Below are positions 1-8,584 of a DNA stretch of 64,000 nucleotides, piece by piece. Origin of the DNA: Adhaeribacter radiodurans (lineage in GTDB: Bacteria > Bacteroidota > Bacteroidia > Cytophagales > Hymenobacteraceae); the NCBI RefSeq assembly GCF_014075995.1, contig NZ_CP055153.1:5642001-5706000 (forward strand), in the 5' to 3' direction. The stretch's first letter is position 1, and the number at the start of each line of letters is the position of its first letter. The position numbers were made by a program, and so were the translations under genes. The notes beneath the pieces are model-generated. The model was not told where the DNA came from, made no database searches, and saw nothing but the letters and a program-made list of their open reading frames with translations.

Positions 1-47
1 AACAAAAAGCCGGATACTAATCCTAAGGTTAAAATTGTTTTCTTCAC
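1..47 (-). CDS. N-terminus of an exported protein, cut by the left edge
   Basis: Reading leftwards from a GTG at 45-47, the frame stays open to the window edge and encodes MKKTILTLGLVSGF. That is a lysine pair followed by a hydrophobic stretch, typical of a Sec signal peptide. No in-frame ATG is visible just upstream, so GTG is the best start. Only about 15 codons are present and the mature protein is outside the window, so function cannot be called. The call rests on signal-peptide character alone. Confidence 0.4.
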   Translation of the reverse strand, partial: MKKTILTLGLVSGFL

Positions 48-226
48 TGTAGTAGTTAATTTAAATAGTTGTATTTAAAAGGTGATTTGCAAGAATCGAT
101 TAGGCGCACGTGTTCCTTTCCGTACAAAAGGATGTACAGCTGATAGGTATTTAACCAATTATATTTTTATTAGTAGATCGGGCTAGTTACCCTTAGCTTA
201 AAAAGCCAATATTTAGCTGAGAGCTA

Positions 227-1243
227 TTATTGCGAAGTTGATTTATAACCGGCTAACCCCCCATTAGTAGTACCTAGCCATTTTCTTCCTTTACTATCCA
301 AGGCCATCGATAAGATGCCCGAACTTACTCCTGGAATAGTTAAAAACAAGGAAGTAGAGTTGCCAAAAAGATATAAAGCATTGCCACCCACCCAGATTTC
401 ATCCTTTTCCAGCAGAATGGTCTTTAACCCTGTTGCTTCTACCGGACCTGGTACTTCCTGCCAGCCATTATTGCTGTGGCGAATGACAGATTTCACCGAA
501 GTGCCCGTTAAAACTGCTACTACCATATTGTTCTGATCCACCGTTAGGGCATACGGGAAGGTAGAAGGATAACCCATTTGATCAAGATGGAAGGTAGACC
601 ATTGTTCTCCGGCAAACTGGCGGATGCTTCCGCGAAAAGCAAAGTGATTAAACATGCCCAGCCAAAGTGCTCCGTTTTGATCTACCGCCATAGAAAGAAT
701 TAAATCGTCTTCTAAGGCATCGTAAAGCTGCCAATTCTTATTCTCATCTATCTTAATCAAACCTTTAGCGGTACCTACCCAGATAATGTTCTGTTTGTTA
801 TCGTGCGCCAGGCACATAATAGCGTTATCGGGTAACACACTGTTGGCAGTATCATATACTATCCACCCCGTCTGATCATAGCGGACTAATCCTTTATTGG
901 TACCGATCCAGGCGGTACCATTTTGGGTTACTACCAGGGACTGAATAAAGGAAGAAGGCAAGGGAGAATTACTAGTGTTAAAGACGGTCCACTCTTCTCC
1001 ACTAATCCGGACGAGTCCGTTCGCCGTACCCACCCATTTTACATCGTTTAAATCAATGGCCAGGGCATTTACCTGATTATCGGGCAGCGTAGAATTAGCT
1101 GTATGAAAACGAATCCATTCCGGTTCTTCTTCATTGGGACCATCCGGATTGTCTTTATCTATTTCCTCTTTCTTACAACCAGTTGTAAAAATCATAACTA
1201 ATACCAAACACATACTAGCTAGTCGGATTACTTGTCCTTTCAT
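227..1243 (-). CDS. Two-component-regulator-type beta-propeller lipoprotein
   Basis: A predicted lipoprotein made of Reg_prop-type propeller blades. The frame opens at 1276, but the ATG at 1243 (MKGQVIRL) puts a hydrophobic signal directly before the lipobox TTGC, so I prefer it. The mature part repeats the blade motif W(V/I)GT..GL(V/I) at least three times (WVGTANGL, WIGTNKGL, WVGTAKGL), separated by PDN/PSS-type turns. These blades normally form the sensory periplasmic part of hybrid kinases; here no kinase or output domain follows, so it is a stand-alone, probably membrane-anchored propeller. Ligand unknown. It is monocistronic, with no related neighbour. Confidence 0.8.
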   Translation of the reverse strand: MKGQVIRLASMCLVLVMIFTTGCKKEEIDKDNPDGPNEEEPEWIRFHTANSTLPDNQVNALAIDLNDVKWVGTANGLVRISGEEWTVFNTSNSPLPSSFIQSLVVTQNGTAWIGTNKGLVRYDQTGWIVYDTANSVLPDNAIMCLAHDNKQNIIWVGTAKGLIKIDENKNWQLYDALEDDLILSMAVDQNGALWLGMFNHFAFRGSIRQFAGEQWSTFHLDQMGYPSTFPYALTVDQNNMVVAVLTGTSVKSVIRHSNNGWQEVPGPVEATGLKTILLEKDEIWVGGNALYLFGNSTSLFLTIPGVSSGILSMALDSKGRKWLGTTNGGLAGYKSTSQ

Positions 1244-1410
1244 GCGTAAGACTTTTGTTTGCATGATGATTTGCATTTAAGTACGCCGTAAAGGTGGGGC
1301 GTTACAGCAGCATTATCCTTGGTAAATACCATCATTTTAAATAATGTTTTGGGGATTAATTACTAAGTATGGTCCACTATGCCTAGGCAATTTGCCTATC
1401 CTTAATTATT

Positions 1411-2532
1411 TTACTGCACAAAAAATTTATCTACTTGATTGAGAAAGCGCTCATCGGACATTCCGGATCGGTTAAAAACTATTAAACTACCAATCCCTTT
1501 TTCCGGGTAAATTCTCATTTCAAGGTAGAAACCCCCTCCCCCTCCGGCATGCGTATAGTACCGGGTACCATTTAACTCCCCGGTAAACCAGGCTAAGCAC
1601 ATACCAGTGTTTTTATCGTTAGCTGTTTTCGTTTCCGTTAGTAACAGTCGTTTATTAGCTTGAGAAATAAGTCTGGTTTCCGGCTTCAAGAATTCCTGCA
1701 AGTATTTAACCAGGCCGTTTGTTGTTCCGATAAGCCCGCCATAGGCTTTCCCATTCACATAAAGAAATTTGAAGGGTTGCCAGGAGTTTTCGGCTTTACC
1801 CATAAATTTACTTTTATTAATAAAACAGGAAAGCAGCAAATTAGAAAAACTCCATTTTTTATGGTAGCCGGTAGCATGATTCCGAGTATCATAAATCTGA
1901 AAGCCTAAAGCACCGGGTGGTAAATTTAATTTACTTATAATATTTTGAGTAATGTATTTCTCATAAGAAATTCCCGATACTGCCGCGATCACCTGACCCA
2001 AAAGGACGTAACCTAAGTTGCTGTATTTAAACTTTTCTCCGGGCTTAAATTTCAATGTTCGGTTTTTTTCAAATACTGTTTTAAAAAACTTTTTTTCATT
2101 GAAGGTGCTGTCTTCTTCCACCAAATGAACCCAACTAAGCGGAATGGGATCCGCTATGCCGGAAGTATGGGTTAACAAATGCTTGATGGTAATTTCTGCT
2201 GGATAAGGGCAATCAGGCAAATAGGTACTAACCGATGCTTCCAAATCTACTTTACCTTGTTCAACTAACTGAAGGACGGCGAGGGCGGTAAATGTTTTAG
2301 TAAGAGAATAAGCGTTAAACGTGGTTTCATCCCGCACAATTTCGTGGTCTTTTATATTGGCTAATCCCTGTTGAAAATGATAGAGGACCATATTTTGATT
2401 AAAAACCATATATTGAACGGAAGGTGCATTGGCGTTTATCAGTTCTTTAACTAAAACTTGATCCGCATTTTGGCAGGAGTCGGGGACACAGGTAGTTATA
2501 GTTACCATAAATAATATTAATAACGTTTTCAC
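1411..2532 (-). CDS. Serine hydrolase, beta-lactamase class C / PBP4-like family
   Basis: A 373-residue exported hydrolase with the full set of class C/esterase VIII motifs: S76-L-T-K79 (nucleophile and general base), Y170-S-N172, and HAGG near the C-terminus. The N-terminus is hydrophobic, with TTC and DSC cysteines that might serve as a lipobox. Family members hydrolyse esters or D-amino-acid peptides; the substrate cannot be told. The start is GTG, overlapping the TAG stop of the upstream outer-membrane gene by one base (TAGTG), so the two are probably translationally coupled and co-transcribed. Confidence 0.85.
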   Translation of the reverse strand: MKTLLILFMVTITTCVPDSCQNADQVLVKELINANAPSVQYMVFNQNMVLYHFQQGLANIKDHEIVRDETTFNAYSLTKTFTALAVLQLVEQGKVDLEASVSTYLPDCPYPAEITIKHLLTHTSGIADPIPLSWVHLVEEDSTFNEKKFFKTVFEKNRTLKFKPGEKFKYSNLGYVLLGQVIAAVSGISYEKYITQNIISKLNLPPGALGFQIYDTRNHATGYHKKWSFSNLLLSCFINKSKFMGKAENSWQPFKFLYVNGKAYGGLIGTTNGLVKYLQEFLKPETRLISQANKRLLLTETKTANDKNTGMCLAWFTGELNGTRYYTHAGGGGGFYLEMRIYPEKGIGSLIVFNRSGMSDERFLNQVDKFFVQ

Positions 2533-3179
2533 TATTTCTTCTCTAATCGAATGAGCCCACCAGTTTTCACCTGGATAAAGAACCCGCCGGGTTGGTTATG
2601 AAACGGGGTTTTATAACTACTCCCTTCTTGTTCCCATCCTTGTTTCCCGTTTATAGCGGCACTGTAACCAATACTGAATCCCATTAACATTCCTTTCGCA
2701 TTAATTTTTTCTACACTTAAGGCCGGTGAAAGAATCATCGCATGCTGGGCATAAATACTACTTTGCCCTAGTGGCGTTACCTCATTGCTCTTGCTGGAAA
2801 ACAGCAGCTTGTTTTGGGTAACACCTACCCCAAGAATAGGGTAAAAGGACCATTCCTTTAGCTGTCCTAATTTGTATCCTGCCAGGAAGGCAGAATTAAA
2901 TCCGGCGTGGTGGGTGATAGTAGTGCTATTTTCCTGGTGCTTATTGGCGAAGTGAAATTCTGTACCTATAAGCAGTCGATTTTTCCGCCAGGAATAACCG
3001 GCACCAATGGTATAAGCGGAAGAGGGATTCTCTACGGTGTTGATGAAAAAGTTAGTTGCATTTACTTCCCGCAGCCCGAAAGAGGCATACAACCCGATAG
3101 CTGCTGGAGATCTTTGCTGGCTTTTAACAGTTCCTACTGCTAAAAACAGAATAGTGGTGATGATGGCTAATTGCTTCAT
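2532..3179 (-). CDS. Outer-membrane beta-barrel-like protein of unknown function
   Basis: The frame runs from 3254, but the ATG at 3179 begins a proper signal peptide (MKQLAIITTILFLAVG, cleavage after VKSQ), so that start is chosen, giving about 215 residues. The mature part has alternating hydrophobic and aromatic strands (GAGYSWRKNRLLIGTEFHF, FYPILGVGVTQNK), as in small PorT/OmpW-like barrels; no specific family is recognised. Its stop overlaps the GTG of the serine hydrolase by one base, and a Crp-like regulator gene ends 77 bp upstream on the same strand, so the three may form a unit. Confidence 0.65.
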   Translation of the reverse strand: MKQLAIITTILFLAVGTVKSQQRSPAAIGLYASFGLREVNATNFFINTVENPSSAYTIGAGYSWRKNRLLIGTEFHFANKHQENSTTITHHAGFNSAFLAGYKLGQLKEWSFYPILGVGVTQNKLLFSSKSNEVTPLGQSSIYAQHAMILSPALSVEKINAKGMLMGFSIGYSAAINGKQGWEQEGSSYKTPFHNQPGGFFIQVKTGGLIRLEKK

Positions 3180-3255
3180 AGTTGATATAATTTGTATGAA
3201 GCAAAGGTCTCCCGGAATTAGGTAAGCCTGATTATCAAATGATAAGAAATACAAA

Positions 3256-3840
3256 TTAGCCTATTTCGCTGCGCAAGCGACTAAAAGAAACCGGTGTAAC
3301 GCCTAAGAAAGAAGCAATTATAGTATGAGGAATGAAGTTCTCAACATTAACATATTCTTTTCGCAATAGGGCTAACCTTTCCTTTGCCGTCATACTTCGG
3401 AAGGCCATTTCCAACCTCAAAATGGCAGCCAACTGTTGCTCTACTACTCGCTGACCAAATAATCTCAAGTCGATATATGTATTCCGGAGGGTGTCCAGGT
3501 CAGTAACTCTAATTTTAATTAATATAATGTCGGTAAGGGCCTGAACAGCAAATAAACTAACTCCATTATTGGTTCTGGCAAAATTAGGAGTAATTGCCGT
3601 TTGCGGCATATAAAACCCGGTAGTAATTAACTCACCGGCTTCCGTAACATTATACCGATGGGCTATCCCTTGGATTAAAAAGTACTCAAAATCATTTCTT
3701 GTCCGCTCTTGAATGAGATGTTCAAAGCGACCTAGCCTTTCTAGCTGGCAATGATCTGCCAGAATATTGAAGGAAGAGGAAGAAACTTCTGAATACTTCT
3801 GAATGGTCTGATTAAATAACAATAGGTCTTTTGGAGTCAT
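3256..3840 (-). CDS. Crp/Fnr-family transcriptional regulator
   Basis: This 194-residue protein has the cNMP-binding-like beta-roll (about residues 30-115, e.g. FEYFLIQGIAHRYNV and FYMPQTAITPNF) and a C-terminal helix-turn-helix (about 172-194, IASFLGVTPVSFSRLRSEI). The architecture matches the many Bacteroidota Crp-like regulators of unknown ligand; the phosphate-binding RAA motif of true cAMP receptors is not seen. It lies upstream of, and on the same strand as, the barrel/serine-hydrolase pair and may regulate it; that is inference from position. Confidence 0.85.
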   Translation of the reverse strand: MTPKDLLLFNQTIQKYSEVSSSSFNILADHCQLERLGRFEHLIQERTRNDFEYFLIQGIAHRYNVTEAGELITTGFYMPQTAITPNFARTNNGVSLFAVQALTDIILIKIRVTDLDTLRNTYIDLRLFGQRVVEQQLAAILRLEMAFRSMTAKERLALLRKEYVNVENFIPHTIIASFLGVTPVSFSRLRSEIG

Positions 3841-3960
3841 CCTGATACTTTTACGGCAAAAAACTTAATATACAAAAGCGTTATTCTATTTATAAAACCA
3901 TACTAAGTGGTAGGGTTAATATAGGAAATAATAGGTTAAATCTTAAAACTAGAGCGTAAA

Positions 3961-4449
3961 ATGCAAACAGAAGTATTGACACTAAGATCAGGAAAATTGG
4001 ATGACTTAGCTGAAATGCAACAGTTGTACGTGGACACCATCACCACAATTTGTACGAAGGACTATAATAAGAAACAACTTCAGGTTTGGGCTGCTGGAGT
4101 TAAGAATAAGCAACGATGGCTGGCTATTTTCGAGAACCAATACGTTATTGTAGCACAGAAGGGGTCTAAGATTGTCGGCTATGGTACCTTAGAGAATGGC
4201 AGCTATATTGATCTTTTGTTTATTCATAAAGATTTTCAAAGACAAGGAATTGCCGACCAGTTGCTGAATGCCTTAGAAAATAAAGCAATTAAATTAAACT
4301 CCCCTAAATTGACTTCTAATGTAAGTAAAACAGCAAAGGGTCTGTTTGAAAGAAAAGGTTTTCAAGTCATTCAAGAACAAAATAATCTTATTAAAGGAGT
4401 TGAAATTGTAAATTATAAAATGTTTAAAAATCTGAATCAAGTAATATAA
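3961..4449 (+). CDS. GNAT-family N-acetyltransferase
   Basis: This 162-residue protein has the GNAT fold signature. Strand beta4 (YIDLLFIHKDF) is followed by the acetyl-CoA pyrophosphate loop QRQGIADQLL (about residues 97-106), the family's Q/R-x-x-G-x-G/A motif A. A C-terminal ARKGF-like strand turn (FERKGFQVI) follows. Family members acetylate amines of small molecules or proteins; the acceptor cannot be inferred. It is divergent from the Crp-like gene, and 178 bp separate it from the convergent permease gene. Confidence 0.85.
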   Translation: MQTEVLTLRSGKLDDLAEMQQLYVDTITTICTKDYNKKQLQVWAAGVKNKQRWLAIFENQYVIVAQKGSKIVGYGTLENGSYIDLLFIHKDFQRQGIADQLLNALENKAIKLNSPKLTSNVSKTAKGLFERKGFQVIQEQNNLIKGVEIVNYKMFKNLNQVI

Positions 4450-4508
4450 AAAGTAAAATGAAGGCCCAAAAAGTTTCCAGATAAGCTATTATAGGCTTAC
4501 TTTTAATT

Positions 4509-4622
4509 ACGACCGAGCACCTCTTTTTCTTGATATCTGCCTATCTCCTCCTTCTCTTCCGGTCAGGTACTATAAGTACCGTTATGTAAAACAACTTAAC
4601 GCATAATCAAGAGTTCGGTCGT
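4509..4622. repeat. Inverted-repeat element between convergent genes
   Basis: The arms ACGACCGA (from 4509) and TCGGTCGT (to 4622) are perfect inverted repeats separated by about 98 bases. They enclose a smaller palindrome, GGTAC-TATAA-GTACC. The right arm is followed by a T-run. A loop this long is unusual for an intrinsic terminator. It could be a bidirectional terminator for the convergent genes or a small MITE-like element. Confidence 0.35.
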
Positions 4623-4627
4623 TTTTT

Positions 4628-5965
4628 TTAACTTCCAATTTTAAAACGGTGCGTTTGTAAATACTTTAGTAGATAGAACAATATACTTAATACGACCAAG
4701 GTAATCAGCATGCCTATCATTTCTGATTGGGTCAGGTTAGACAAGAAAACAAGAATCGTGACCACGGCCAGAAGGGGCACCGTATATCCCCCAGGAATTC
4801 TAAAGGAAGCGGCGTCTGCCTTCTGCTTGATTCTTAACTTGATTACCGCTAAAGCAACCCCTAAATAAATCAGCAGCACCGAAGAGGAAGATAATATCGC
4901 TAACTGTTTGAACTCCCCCGTAATAGCCAGAACACAGCCTAAAGTGGTGAAGGCAATCACCGAAACATAAGGCGTGGCAAATTTAGGATGAATAAGCGCT
5001 AAAGCTCTGATGGGAATCACCCCGTCTTTAGCCGAACGGAATAATACCCGCGGCATATTCAAGATGTCACCGCTTAAATAACCAAACATGGAAATAGAGG
5101 CTCCAATGATCATTAAGGTTACGCCGAAAGGGCCCATTATTCTTTGGGCTACCTCCGCTAAAGGGGCCGCTTTATAATCAGGAAAGGAGTCGCCTAGAAT
5201 TCCCTGGGCAACCACTTGCACGGCTATATAAAGCAACAGAATAACCAATAAACTCAGCAAGATTGCTTTCGGGATAGTTTTGCGCGGGTGGTGAACTTCC
5301 CCACTGACGCTTAAACTATTTTCGGCACCTTGAAAAGCGAAAAAAAGAATCAGGGAAACACTACCAAAATCAGATAGGGAGGGTACTTTCTCCCATTTCA
5401 GGTTCTGCACCGCAATTTGGGTGGATCCCCAGAGCACTAAGAGCAGCAAGGGTGTCAGTTTAGCGATAGTTGTTAGCTTTACCAGGTTGATGCCTTGCTT
5501 TACCCCCATTACATTAACCAGGGTTAGCCCAGCAAACAGAACTATAAAAAAACCGGCTCTAAATAGTTGATCCTCGAAGACGGGAAGCAAGTAAGATAAA
5601 GTATCGGCTAACGCATTAGCTACCGCGGCCGTGGCCATTAAAGAAGCTCCAAAAATAAAGAGGTTGGTGGTGAGAAAGCCCAAGTATTTACCGAAGGCAG
5701 CTTCAATGTAAGCGTAAGCTCCTCCCGTCAGGGTTACTTTACTGCCTACCTCGGCAAAGCAAAGCATGATAATTGTGATGTGAAAGCCACAAAACAGGTA
5801 GGCCAATATGCCAGTTGCCCCCAGCCCCTGGCTAACTATGGCGGGCAAAACAAAGATGCCAGAGCCAATGACCACATTGATAATATTAGCTGTCAGCCCC
5901 CAAAGGCCTATTTCTCTTTTTAATCCTTCTTTCGTTGGAAAGCTACTCGCCGTAGTATGTTGCAT
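4628..5965 (-). CDS. APC-superfamily amino-acid permease
   Basis: An inner-membrane secondary transporter with about 12 membrane segments. The frame opens at 6028, but the ATG at 5965 (MQHTTASSFPTKEG) gives a normal cytoplasmic N-terminus of 445 residues, so it is preferred. TM1 carries the APC substrate-binding motif GSGIFVLPA, and TM6 has FFAFQGAENSLSVSGEV, typical of the LAT/YjeH-like branch. Substrates are usually amino acids, taken up by proton symport or exchanged; specificity is not determinable. Confidence 0.88.
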   Translation of the reverse strand: MQHTTASSFPTKEGLKREIGLWGLTANIINVVIGSGIFVLPAIVSQGLGATGILAYLFCGFHITIIMLCFAEVGSKVTLTGGAYAYIEAAFGKYLGFLTTNLFIFGASLMATAAVANALADTLSYLLPVFEDQLFRAGFFIVLFAGLTLVNVMGVKQGINLVKLTTIAKLTPLLLLVLWGSTQIAVQNLKWEKVPSLSDFGSVSLILFFAFQGAENSLSVSGEVHHPRKTIPKAILLSLLVILLLYIAVQVVAQGILGDSFPDYKAAPLAEVAQRIMGPFGVTLMIIGASISMFGYLSGDILNMPRVLFRSAKDGVIPIRALALIHPKFATPYVSVIAFTTLGCVLAITGEFKQLAILSSSSVLLIYLGVALAVIKLRIKQKADAASFRIPGGYTVPLLAVVTILVFLSNLTQSEMIGMLITLVVLSILFYLLKYLQTHRFKIGS

Positions 5966-6278
5966 AAAAAATAGGTAGTTGGCCTTTCTTCTAAAACCAG
6001 AAAGCTTTATGGAAGGTCTGGCTGGCATAGTAACTGCTAAATAGAACCAATGTTTTATTTTAGGGCAAGTATTCGGGAAGAAATCGACGTTAATACTCTT
6101 ACCGGAAAAGGCAATGCTCCCTTAAGTGGTTGATCCAATCACTCTTATTTGTAAAGTTATCCTCTATAACCAGTAATATAATAAATTAACCCGTTTACTC
6201 TGGTATAAATAGCTACTCTTCCCCCCTTGCCTGGAGAAAGTAGATAAGGGCCATTTGCCGGGTGGCAGTATTTTGTTT

Positions 6279-6587
6279 TTAAACGGCCATAGCTAAGGCT
6301 TTGCGGGTACCCACCAATACCACTAACTTTTTGGCCCAGGTAATACCGGTATAAACCAGATTCCGGAATAACATGCCAAAGTGTTGGATAACTAAGGGAA
6401 TGATTGTTTCAAATTCACTGCCCTGAGATTTATGAATGGTAATGACCTAGGCTAAATCTAGCTCCAGCATATGCTCTTTTGGGGAGTGTACGTCATGTTT
6501 AAAGTTAATAATTCTTTTCTTATCTACTCTAAAGGTTGAAAAATACGCTCTGCCTGGAAGTGGACATTCTTTTAGGCAGTTTCAATT
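6279..6587 (-). pseudogene. C-terminal remnant of a RecD-like (SF1) DNA helicase
   Basis: Reading leftwards from 6587 to a TAA at 6279-6281 there are about 102 codons with one internal TAG (6447-6449). Downstream of the TAG the translation is VITIHKSQGSEFE, then LVYTGITWAKKLVVLVG and KALAMAV. This matches the UvrD_C_2 end of RecD/RecD2 helicases (usual form: YAITVHKSQGSEF, then LLYTAITRAKKLVVLVG). The TAG replaces the aromatic residue before VIT, and the motif VI arginine has become tryptophan. No helicase N-terminus is present, so this is a decayed fragment. Confidence 0.75.
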
Positions 6588-6670
6588 ATATCTGGTCCAA
6601 GCCCAAATTTAAATCTATAAGAATTTACTTACGCAAAATTGGTGTCCGATATAATTCCGAATAAAACAAA

Positions 6671-6699
6671 AAAACCTCATTACTTACTTTAGAGAGGTT
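6671..6699 (-). terminator. Terminator of tRNA-Arg
   Basis: On the minus strand, just past the tRNA 3' end, AACCTC and GAGGTT form a 6-bp stem whose right arm runs directly into a T-run (T8). This is a plausible intrinsic terminator for the single tRNA transcript. Confidence 0.55.
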
Positions 6700-6704
6700 C
6701 GAAG

Positions 6705-6776
6705 TGGTCTCACCCAGAATCGAACTGGGATCAAAAGTTTAGGAAACTTCTATTCTATCCGTTGAACTATGAGACC
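6705..6776 (-). tRNA. tRNA-Arg (anticodon CCT)
   Basis: The minus strand folds as a full cloverleaf. The acceptor stem GGTCTCA pairs with TGAGACC, with A as discriminator base (6705). The D-arm is GTTC-AACGGATA-GAAT. The anticodon stem GAAGT/ACTTT holds the 7-base loop TTCCTAA, which places CCT at positions 34-36. The T-arm is CCCAG-TTCGATT-CTGGG. CCA is not encoded. It reads AGG codons. It has its own promoter and terminator and lies next to a helicase remnant. Confidence 0.95.
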
Positions 6777-6794
6777 TAATAAGTTGGTAAGCTG

Positions 6795-6825
6795 CAAATT
6801 TAGCGGAAATATTGCGTTATACAAA
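6795..6825 (-). promoter_or_regulatory. Bacteroidetes-type promoter of tRNA-Arg
   Basis: On the minus strand TTTG (6822-6825) is followed after exactly 19 bases by TAAATTTG (6795-6802). This fits the -33 TTTG / -7 TAnnTTTG consensus of the primary sigma factor in Bacteroidota. The -7 box ends 18 bases before the tRNA 5' end. Confidence 0.75.
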
Positions 6826-7040
6826 CCCGGATAAATGGGATAAAATACCCCGGTTAAGAAACCCTTATTCCCTTGCCTCCGTGTAATAGACGAAAGTTAG
6901 TTAAAGCATTTCTAACCGTTTCGTTGGTTGCCAACAGATTTAAGAATAAATTAATTTACTTTAACTGGCCCGCCGGCAGGCTCACCGTTTATCCGGCCAC
7001 CTTATATAAAAATTTAATTGCCTGATACGAACGATACAAG

Positions 7041-8198
7041 ATGGCTTTGTTAGATAAAAGAAGTACTGCTCAAGCGCCGGAAGCTTACATTGATGATGAC
7101 GATACCCAGCCTGCCCTGATTTTTATTCCGGATATTAGCGGTTTTACCAAGTTTGTGAATGAAGCCGGCATTGCGCAGAGCCGCACGCTTATCGCTGATT
7201 TACTCGAAATTATTATCGAGGCTAATATTCTGGATATGAAACTTAGCGAAATTCAGGGAGATGCGGTTCTATTTTACCGACCGGGGCCACCTCCTTCTAT
7301 TCAGGAAGTAATAAACCAGTGCAAGCAAATTTTTCTCGACTTCCAGAATTACCTCAGAATTGTAGAGCGCGACCGGGGCTCTTCGCTCAGTGCGTCTTTA
7401 TCAGGCAGTAATCTCACGTTAAAAGTAGTGGTGCATTATGGGCAGTTGAGTGTTACCTTAATCCGCAACCATATAAAACTGATGGGGAAAGATGTAATTA
7501 TTGCGCACCGGTTGTTAAAAAACAATGTGGAGAGCGATGAATACGTACTGCTGTCAGAGGGATTTTTAAAAACGCAAACCGAAGAAGCCATTCGGCAGAG
7601 CTTTAGTAGCTGGACCCAGTTACGAACTGGTTCCACCCATTACGAGCACCTCGGCGAAATCCGGTACCAATACGCTTATCTTACTCCCCTACGTTTATTG
7701 GTTACCAATCACCGCAGCCTGGATGGTAGTAAAAGATACCCCAACACATTTGCCAGTAGTGTTACCATTAAGGCTCCGGCCCGTTACATACTGCGGATTA
7801 TTAGTAATTTCCGGTTGAAACCTTCCTGGATGAAAGGTATGACCAACGTGTATTACGATACAACTAAGGCTAACCGCATGGGCATGGCGTATAAATGCAA
7901 CCTGAACCGCGGCCAGATTGACATTCAAACGGTACAAAGTTTTATCGGCGAAGACCACATTGAATACGTAGAAAAGATTTACAATTTTCGGGTATTCCCC
8001 AACGCACTTTTGTTTTTTTACCTGACCGTAGTTGATGCAGAGCATACCTATCTTTCTATCAAATTCCATTACAGCCGGGTAGTAAAAAACCGTTTCTTTT
8101 ACTTTTACATGCGTCGCCGGATGAGGCTTTTCCTGGGTAAATCGCTGTTAAACTTAAAAAGCCTCTGCGAAAAAATGTACCAGCAAAACCCTCGTTAA
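7041..8198 (+). CDS. DUF2652 protein: cyclase-like domain plus SRPBCC-like domain
   Basis: This 385-residue cytoplasmic protein starts with a DUF2652 domain (about residues 25-200: FIPDISGFTKFVNEA, then IQGDAVLFY). The fold and the DISGFT / GDAV motifs resemble class III nucleotide cyclases. The first metal-site aspartate (in PDISGF) and the second (in GDAV) are both visible, but catalysis has not been shown for the family as far as I know. The C-terminal half (about 230-370, VTIKAPARYILRIISNF onward) resembles an SRPBCC/START lipid-binding domain. This pairing is common in Bacteroidota. No operon partner. Confidence 0.7.
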   Translation: MALLDKRSTAQAPEAYIDDDDTQPALIFIPDISGFTKFVNEAGIAQSRTLIADLLEIIIEANILDMKLSEIQGDAVLFYRPGPPPSIQEVINQCKQIFLDFQNYLRIVERDRGSSLSASLSGSNLTLKVVVHYGQLSVTLIRNHIKLMGKDVIIAHRLLKNNVESDEYVLLSEGFLKTQTEEAIRQSFSSWTQLRTGSTHYEHLGEIRYQYAYLTPLRLLVTNHRSLDGSKRYPNTFASSVTIKAPARYILRIISNFRLKPSWMKGMTNVYYDTTKANRMGMAYKCNLNRGQIDIQTVQSFIGEDHIEYVEKIYNFRVFPNALLFFYLTVVDAEHTYLSIKFHYSRVVKNRFFYFYMRRRMRLFLGKSLLNLKSLCEKMYQQNPR

Positions 8199-8584
8199 TA
8201 GCTGCCTATATGTAGAGAGCCCCAAGTATCAAGATAGTAGATAGTAGACTTCTACATAGATTAAAATTACTAAACTGCGCGGCTCTTCAATCGAATAAGC
8301 CTTACACATGTCCGACTTTTCAATCATTCGTAAATGAATATTTAAACTTTTCTTAACCGATACGATGAAGTAGAAGTGCCACTTATAGTTAAGCAAATAG
8401 GAGGTAAATAAGAACTTTTTTAATGAAACTAGGCGTTGATTTAGCAGATACCCACGTTACATAGGGCAGTTGACGCATTATTTTTTAGCTCAAGTCCGTT
8501 TATGTAAGCTGGATAGAGTATATTTACGTCCGATTTTTTCTAGCAGGAAAAATTGTTTCTTATTGTTGATTTTGTTTGGATAGA
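8199..8584. other. Intergenic region with a degenerate word tract
   Basis: No gene is seen. The first 60 bases contain AAGTATCAAGA (8224-8234) and the phrases GATAGTAGATAGTAGAC, the same kind of degenerate word tract found near 50,400 and 58,400. The rest should hold the promoter of the penicillin-binding protein gene, but I find no clear TTTG/TAnnTTTG pair. Confidence 0.4.

Noticed and set aside
8423-8464. 13-codon ORF upstream of the PBP gene considered as a leader peptide
   Set aside because: No biased codon run and no terminator/antiterminator structure follows.
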